Assembly (NCBI GenBank): GCA_022478985.1
Contig: JAKSZP010002720.1
Span: forward strand, 148,551 to 212,550
Source: Massospora cicadina
Lineage: Eukaryota; Entomophthoromycota; Entomophthoromycetes; Entomophthorales; Entomophthoraceae
Reading direction: 5' to 3'
DNA length: 64,000 nt
Shown: piece after piece, positions 57,862 to 64,000 of the stretch
Layout of the letters: the number at the start of each line of letters is the position of its first letter
Numbering within the stretch: position 1 is the stretch's first letter
Program-made: the position numbers and the translations under genes
The notes under the pieces: generated by a model
The model's input: only the letters and a program-made list of their open reading frames with translations
Told to the model about the DNA's origin: nothing
Databases searched by the model: none

Positions 57862-58413
57862 CGGTGGTTCCCAAACTTATTTTGTTAGTGAACCCTTCTA
57901 ATGCATTATTTTAATGAACCACCAAATGAAATCACCCTAAACAACTGTATAATACCAAACTTAAAAATCTAACTGATGCCTTGAATGATGCACGGGGATA
58001 CAAGGATAAGATGTCAATAAAAATTTAGATATTTGGACCAGTATTTATTATAATATAACTTTTGGTTCCAGGATACAAGGACAACCTTATTCAATGAGAT
58101 GGGTGCCATGTGATGTGGGATGGCTCATGTTTGGATTGATGTTCGTACCATCCATAAATCTCAAGGCTTTTCAAAGCTTGTATCTCATGTACCTTTCTAT
58201 ACTTACATTTTACTCAGGGCATAGATGGCCAATTCATTTATCACCATTTATTTTTAACTTTATAATAATGAAAAGGGGGCCACAACTATATACCTTTATA
58301 TTAAACCTTTCATGGGCCCCCTGACACCCCCAAATTGATTTCGATTTGTCATGGACCCCCCAGCGGTTCCATGGACTCCTGGGGGTTCATATGGACCACT
58401 TTGGGAACCGCTG
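57862..58413. mobile_element. 552-bp hAT-type MITE
   Basis: The terminal inverted repeats are CGGTGGTTCCCAAACTT on the left and, reversed, CAGCGGTTCCCAAAGTGG on the right. These closely match the CAGNGGTTCCCAAA termini of many hAT transposons. The flanking 8-bp duplication is ctctagaa (57,854-57,861) and ctctagac (58,414-58,421), with one difference. hAT elements make 8-bp duplications. No transposase ORF is present, so it is non-autonomous. Confidence 0.78.
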
Positions 58414-58655
58414 CTCTAGACTATCACCGCTACCTCAAATTAAAGCATGGCAGGGTTTTTGGTTTCAAAGCCGATAGCCACTTCATATCTACAGATGCTT
58501 GCCTTAACCATAAAATGACCATCACAACCATGACGTAAAAGTTGAGCTTTTATAAGGTTAGAGAGAACCTATAAATGGATACTGTAGATAATTGGAGGAG
58601 GTCCCTTAGAGATATAAAGATCAAAGGGCAGATGGTATATGGGAACCAAGCAACC
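58414..58655. other. Short spacer between the MITE and SKI3
   Basis: This lies downstream of the SKI3 stop (58,656-58,658) and should hold its 3' UTR and polyadenylation signals. I saw no clear AATAAA on the minus strand and no other gene. Confidence 0.4.
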
Positions 58656-61600
58656 TCAAATTAACGAGTAGAGCCAAGGGGCGGCAAAGATGGCCCTTTG
58701 GACATCTGAGGAAGGGTTGGCAGTTTTTGAACCCAGGTAGGCGGCTGACGCTTGGGCCATATATAATCGCGCCACCAGCTCAGAGGGGGCGGTGGCGGGT
58801 AGGGCATTTGGGCCGGTTATCGCGATGGCTAGCCCGGAGGCGGTAACCTGACGTACCATCTTGGTGGCAGCGGGGAACACCTCCCGAAGCTGGAGCGACA
58901 GATGGGCGAGCCTAAGGTAGGGTGCCGCCATCGAGGGATGCCTAAGTAGGCTGCTCATAAGGCTCCCGATGGCGCTGGAATAATCCCTCTGGAGGGCATC
59001 CAACTGCGCCAATACATACTGCATCATCATCTCAGAGTCCTCCCTATCCTGCACATGGGGAAGGACTGATTGAAGCTTACCGACGGCGGCAGCTGCCAAA
59101 TCGGTGTCCCCTTGGATGAGCCCCATGCTAAGCAAGGTCAGAAGGACACCCACGGTTTGCGTCGGCTCATGGATATACCCCATCAGCTGCTCCTTGGCGA
59201 CCGCCTGGCTTTCTCCGCTGCCCATCGCCCATAGGACCTGTGAGACCTGCAACGTGACTTGGTGGTGGAGGGTGGGGAACGCAGCACTAAGCTGCACCGC
59301 CCTCTCGAAGCACGCCAGGGCAGGCTGGAGATCCTGCAGGTAGAACCTCGCCACCCCTGAGCCTAGCTGCAGGTGGACGGCGTCACGCTCAGAGATTGGG
59401 CCGTGAAGCTGATCCACGCAGCCTTCGGCCGCCTGATACGCCGCCCCGGCCTCCTCAAACCGCCTCAGCGCAATCAGCACCCTTCCAAGGTTGAGCATCA
59501 CCCGAACAAACTGGGCAAGCGTGGTTGGCAGGGCGGTGGGGTCCTGGTTGGCCGTGTGCTCCGCTACGAGGGAATCCTTTGCCGCGGTAAGGGATTCAAC
59601 GGCGGCTTCGAGGCTATCGGCCTGCTCGTAGTAAGCCGCCAGCAGGTTGAGGGCTTGGGCATGATCGGGGGCCAGCTCGACAAGCTTCTGCAGCGCAAAA
59701 ATTCCGGAATGCAGGTGCGAGCGAGGTAAGGGCTGAGGGAGGGCGCCCTTGAAGAGACAAGCAGCATACGCCAGGTTTAAGCCCCTGGAAATGGACTCGT
59801 TCAGGGTGAACGCGTGAGCGATGACTTCCAGCGCATTTGGCGCGGAGGTCGCCTGAGCGACGATCGCCTGGCCGATCCAGGCCGGGGCAAACTCGGGGGA
59901 CAGAGTTTGAGCCCTAGAAAAGGCTTGGGCGGCCAACTCGTAGTCGGAGTGCAGCAAGCAAAGGTAGCCGTAGTTGGCGTAAGGGGAGGGGTTCCTTCCA
60001 TCAAGCAGAATGGATTGGCACACCGCGTGTTGGCTGACATCAGGTCGGGTTACAACGGTCATGGTGCCGAGCAGCTCCCAGAAGAGAGCGTTGGAGGGCT
60101 CGAAGCTGAGGGCCGAACGGATGCAAGCCAAGCCTTTACTAAGAGTCTCCGCAGAGTGGGAACGGGAGTAAGCCGCATGCAACGCAAACGCCGTCTTGTA
60201 CAAAAGATGCCCCATAAGCTCATCCCGACGGAGGCCATAGAGGATTAGCTGGTAACAAATGGCTGCCATGTGTAGAAGCGCGGTGCAGCTATCCGTAACG
60301 TCGAGGGCTTGGAGCTCGTCAGCCAACTGAGGTTGATTCAGATCCTGGGCTTTAGATACCAGAAGCTGGGATACGACGGCTAGGTTGAGGTTGCTAAACT
60401 GGTGCGGGGCAAGCCTAGAAAGGAGAGCCAAATCGCCCAGCAGCTCCCACCCCGAGTAGATACCTGAGTCGTGGTTCAAGAGCCACTCGAGGGTCCCAAG
60501 GCTTTTCTCGGCCAACCTGGCCATCAAGCCAAATGCACCACTGCGGTGAGCCACTTGGCTATGGCAATAAAAGACCTGAGCGAGCAGTTTGAGGCAGGGC
60601 GCAAAATAGATGCTGTCTGGCGCCAGGGACTTCACAACGGTCTCGAGTTGAAGGGAAGCCGCCTGATGGTTCCCCAGCTGCAGATGAACCTTGGCGGTAT
60701 GGTATGCAACGTTGACATTTGGGGAAAGCGTCTCGGCACGCTGGAACGCCTTAAGGGCAGCCAGGTAGCGGCCAGCCTCGAGATAAGCCTCGCCCAGCCC
60801 CTCCCAATACTCGACGCGCTCGAAATCGACTTTTAGCGCGCTCTGAAAGCACGCGATGGCATCGTTCCAGCTCGAATTAGTCAGGTGAAGGAGCCCAAGC
60901 TTGCCCCAAGGCCAAGCTAGGGTCGAAAATTCTTGGGCGGCGAGCTGGAGAGATTTTTGGGCGCCCAAAACGTCGCCCGCCTCCACTTGCTGTGCGTATA
61001 GCGCCTGGTAGGCCTCTATGCCCTGCTTGAGCTGCGTCGCCTTGAAGTAGCATTTGAGTGCACGAGCCTTGTCGTTTGCCACGTCGCAATAGAAGTGGCC
61101 TAAAAACAGGAAAGGGTCGCCGAGCGTAGAATCCGCCTGAGCCGCCTTGAGGAAATACGCGTAGGCGTAACGCTTATCCTCCCTAAAGCTACCGCCCAGA
61201 TCCCAATACGCTCGCCCAAGCCGGAACAGGCCAACTGCAGAATTGGGGGTGAGCGCCAACGCCTCCTGGATGGGAGCGATGGCCTCGGAGGGCGTCCCGT
61301 TGAGGATGCGAGTCCAGCCCAGCGAGAGCAGCAAGTTTGGGTTGGCCGGCTCCAGTTCAAGTGCAGTCGCGAGGGTGGACTTTGCCAGCTCCAGGTGGCC
61401 TTTGGCCATCGCGTACTGGGTTACGCCCTCGAGCGCCAAGAGATTGTGGGGGTCGGACTCCAAAACAGATTGCAACGTGTTGTAGGCCACATTCTGAAGG
61501 CTGGGCTCCAGCTTCAGGTAACAGAAGGCAACCACCAACCGGCAGGACCTCTTGACCCGCGGGAACACGGCGTTTGGAAACCCTTTGGTGAAGGCATCGA

Positions 61601-63752
61601 GGGACTTGGCATGCGCGAGGGCCAAGTCAGTTTGGTTGAGGCGTTGAAAATGCCAGGCGAGCGCGTGGTGGGCAATCAAGCTGATGCTCGAAGTCTCCAA
61701 ATCCTCCATCACAAAAGCCTGGCTGTTGTTGTCCAGAATATGCCTCGCTAAAGTGGCAAGCTTACTTGTGGGGTGTAGCCTTACGAACTGCTCCAACTTA
61801 TAGTCGGAGTGGCCCACATCTTGGAAGCCGTAATGCACTTCGTATGCCAAGTCAAACCCCAGGCCTTCGCTAAACAGGCTGGAGGAGTGGGCCAGCAGCT
61901 TAGACAGCGCCTAAAGAGCTAAGTCCCCCTACAACCACGTAAAACCTCTTGCTTATCCTCAATAAACGTGTAAAGAAGCCGCTCGAGAAGATACGCCAGA
62001 TAGGATTCGCTGGACTTAAGCCGCGCATTTTGGTCCAAATCCTTGATGGCAAGGATCATCTCAAGCGTCGATAGATACTGCGATTGTTGGTGGATCTCCG
62101 TTTTCACCTTCCGTCGGATGGTGTCCATGGTGTCGTTAGACAGACGCCGCCGCCTGGACTCCACCTCGCTGATAAACTGCCTTTGGTCGCGCGCGTATTC
62201 CAGGTCGGCCATCGCCGTCAGCAACGGAAGCGGCGCCTGCGACAATCCGCTTTTTTCTACAAAGGGGTACATGTCGCCACCAGGTAGAAGCGAGCGCATG
62301 GTCTCTAGCCTCTAAGACATCAGCCAAGCTTATGAATCGATTACCAGCTCAAGGTACACCGGATCCAGGGCATAAAACTCAATCAGCTTGTTGGTCAGCT
62401 CCACAACCTTCGACGCCGACCCACTACCCCAGATTATTTTAGACCAGGCCGTTGACTTACCGCTCCATAAACACCTTGCGGGCGTCGGCATACGCCTGGG
62501 GTAGCACGTCAACCTGATCCGTTTTTTCATAGAGCGAGATCAACCCCTGGTCGAACGTCAGACCGCGGTTTAGAGCCAACTTACTTGGTAAGCGGCAGGC
62601 TGCTCGGGACTCAGCGAGATGGCCTTTTTGTACGTGGCCTCGGCCTCCTCGGTAAGCCCGAGATTCTGCTGCGCCAGCCCTAGATAAACCAGGCTCCGGC
62701 AGCGTTAGAGATTTCATCAACGTGAAGTAGCGATCGGTTGATCCCAAAGCATCAAGGCGTTTAAATGGCCAAATTGTACGTTATTAAGCCTAGGACCCCA
62801 ATATATATTGCACTGGTTACATAACCCAGAAGTTTATAACAGCTTTATTGGGCAAAGAGTTGTTCGCTTCAAGCTTCGTTCGTAACTTTTTTAATAAGAG
62901 GATGATCAAAAACGCATAGCAAAAGTGTAACTTTTAACCGCCAAACCATTGAGTATCCCCTTTCGGATAAACGATAAGGTTAAGTTTAATAAAATCATTT
63001 ATGTACCACCAAACGTAGGTTTCCTAAGCCTTACGTTGCCAGCGCATGTCAACCAAATGAGTTTCGGGTGATAGTTGTGACCCGATTATGTAAAGTAAAA
63101 AACTAACGAATTCTCAAAAAACTTCCTGCCCAACAAGGGTATAAATAATGAAACCGTTTGAGGGTATAGGTGCAGGTGTAAAGTAGGGCGAACCAATCAC
63201 CAAGGTACAATCAATTCAAACCTGAGGTCAAAGTGAAGCCCTTATGAGCGCAACAGGTTTAGGTTTAATCTCAAATTCGTTTTAGCGCCCTACATCATGG
63301 ATTTTACTCCATGCAGCCTAAACAGAAGCATCCAAAAACACGTTAATCACTAACTATCCGTTTCCACTAAAAAGGTATCATCACTGCCCGGATTAACGGA
63401 CACTTATGAGCGTATATAGTTGTACGAATTAAAACGTCAAGAAAAGTGTTAGTTTGTAGGTAAATCCGCTTAATATAAGCCACAATACCCAACCCAACCT
63501 TCAGCTTGTGAACTAAGCTAAATACCCTAGACCAAGTAGAGGTAGATGGTCAACCGACTCAAACCAATTAAGCTTGGCTAAAATTCCCAAAAACTCGGCA
63601 AGCACCATTAAAACAATCACCGATACAAAACCTTACCCCGTGTAGTTACCCGAGTCGAACATCAGAACCCGCCGGCATAGATCCCTGGCGAGGTCGAACT
63701 CCTTCCTCGCTATATGATCCTTCGCTCGCTTCAGCTGGTCCTTGCTTGACAT
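58656..63752 (-). CDS. SKI3: SKI3-like TPR scaffold of the Ski complex, six exons
   Basis: Ski3 (human SKIC3/TTC37) holds the Ski2 helicase and Ski8 together. The complex feeds mRNA to the cytoplasmic exosome. Exons on the minus strand are 63637-63752, 62585-62693, 62461-62546, 62345-62423, 61946-62311 and 58656-61910. They sum to 4,011 nt, 1,336 residues, with phases that fit exactly. All introns are GT-AG. The N-terminus (MSSKDQLKRAKDHIARKEFD) and the next TPR (LVYLGLAQQNLGLTEEAEAT) align without gaps with the usual Ski3 start. GLISLYEKTDQ is typical. TPR-like repeats fill the protein, with the family segment AYWDLGGSFREDKRYAYAYF at residues 488-507. Length is in the normal 1,300-1,560 range. 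No disruption seen. Confidence 0.9.
62694..63636 (-). other. SKI3 intron 1, 943 nt
   Basis: The donor is GTAAGG after NYT plus two bases of a glycine codon. The branch-like CTAAC lies 12 nt before the acceptor CCGGAG. Splicing gives NYTGLVYLGLA, which keeps the family alignment. The intron is AT-rich and has no ORF of note. The other four introns (62547-62584, 62424-62460, 62312-62344, 61911-61945) are only 38, 37, 33 and 35 nt. The GAG acceptor is a weak form. Confidence 0.75.
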
Positions 63753-64000
63753 CTTTGGGTTGCCGTTGTAAATCCTTAATCACCTAAAGTTGAAGTTGCG
63801 AGGGGTTATAAAGTTAAACAGCTTTGAATCTAATTGCGATTTGAATTCCACCGTCCGTTTACGATCGGCCCGTTAACTTTAAGTTTCGTCATCCCAATAC
63901 CAATGGCCACTATGAACGTTTCCAAAAGTTTACAACGGGCAGTAAAAAAATGATTTTGTTGCGACTTTGTCGATCTACCGTTCCCCCACCATATAAAAAA
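63753..64000 (-). promoter_or_regulatory. SKI3 5' flank and probable promoter
   Basis: This is 248 bp upstream of the SKI3 ATG. It is moderately AT-rich, with no other ORF beyond a 16-codon plus-strand frame at 63,903. No confident TATA box or known element was identified. The left edge of a neighbouring gene may lie beyond the window. Confidence 0.35.

Noticed and set aside
58094..58324. 76-codon ORF inside the hAT MITE as a transposase fragment
   Set aside because: No transposase motif and no extension. It is consistent with a chance frame.
57390..58655. Possible Ty1/copia pol remnant on the minus strand around the MITE (short strings such as AGQFNW and RYLK)
   Set aside because: Only a few residues fit, in two different frames, and no YVDD or integrase motif was found. 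Too weak to call.
62640..62747. Alternative SKI3 acceptor at CTAG, 13 bases farther into exon 2
   Set aside because: With the phase-2 donor of exon 1 it puts the rest of exon 2 out of frame. The GAG acceptor gives the correct family alignment.
63903..63953. 16-codon plus-strand ORF as the first exon of a divergent gene
   Set aside because: A GT after codon 13 could be a donor, but nothing supports it and the window ends.

Overview
This is eukaryotic nuclear DNA. It is most likely fungal, perhaps an early-diverging lineage, though a protist cannot be excluded. The only host gene I recognise is at the right end on the minus strand: a six-exon SKI3 homologue (cytoplasmic Ski/exosome cofactor, 1,336 codons) with four introns of 33-38 nt and one of 943 nt. 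No tRNA, rRNA, CRISPR array or prokaryotic gene was seen.

Positions 1 to about 56,700 are almost entirely a nest of retrotransposons. Three families account for most of it. (1) A LINE of about 5.25 kb with an L1-like layout: ORF1 with a CCHC knuckle, and ORF2 with an APE-type endonuclease, a reverse transcriptase and a C-terminal zinc finger. There are five near-complete copies (LINE1 238-5509, LINE2 9374-14625, LINE3 18747-24025, LINE4 38960-44241 on the minus strand, LINE5 25317-31653, a diverged subfamily), plus a 3' end at 1-218 and a distant ORF1 relic at about 55,060-56,740. (2) Ty3/gypsy family A (LTRs about 1.15 kb, plus strand): A' at 7641-33187 and A at 38346-52962. (3) Ty3/gypsy family B (LTRs about 0.78 kb, minus strand): B1 at 33189-54871, with internal sequence of a second unit, B2, at 5529-7640.

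Target-site duplications give the order of events. B is oldest. A' landed at the LTR/internal edge of B, leaving gttcc/gtgcc. A landed inside B1 pol, leaving tgggg on both sides. LINE2, LINE3 and LINE5 then entered A', LINE4 entered the left LTR of A, and LINE1 landed next to the 3' end of an earlier LINE. LINE5 is itself split by a 1,076-bp insertion flanked by agtat. Because A and A' are paralogues, A supplies pre-insertion versions of the LINE3 and LINE5 target sites.

The most interesting signal is on the opposite strand of family A, between the integrase and the 3' LTR. Both copies keep reading frames there (24,115-25,109 and 31,723-31,990 in A'; 50,182-51,214 and 51,453-51,770 in A). The two copies differ largely at third codon positions of the antisense frame, and a TATA-like box lies about 30 bp before the ATG. 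This looks like an accessory antisense gene carried by the element. I recognise no domain in its product.

From 54,872 to 58,655 there is the ORF1 relic, anonymous sequence and a 552-bp hAT-type MITE. SKI3 follows. Its exons are visibly richer in G and C than the transposon block and carry a clean open frame, while every transposon gene here is interrupted by stops or frameshifts.
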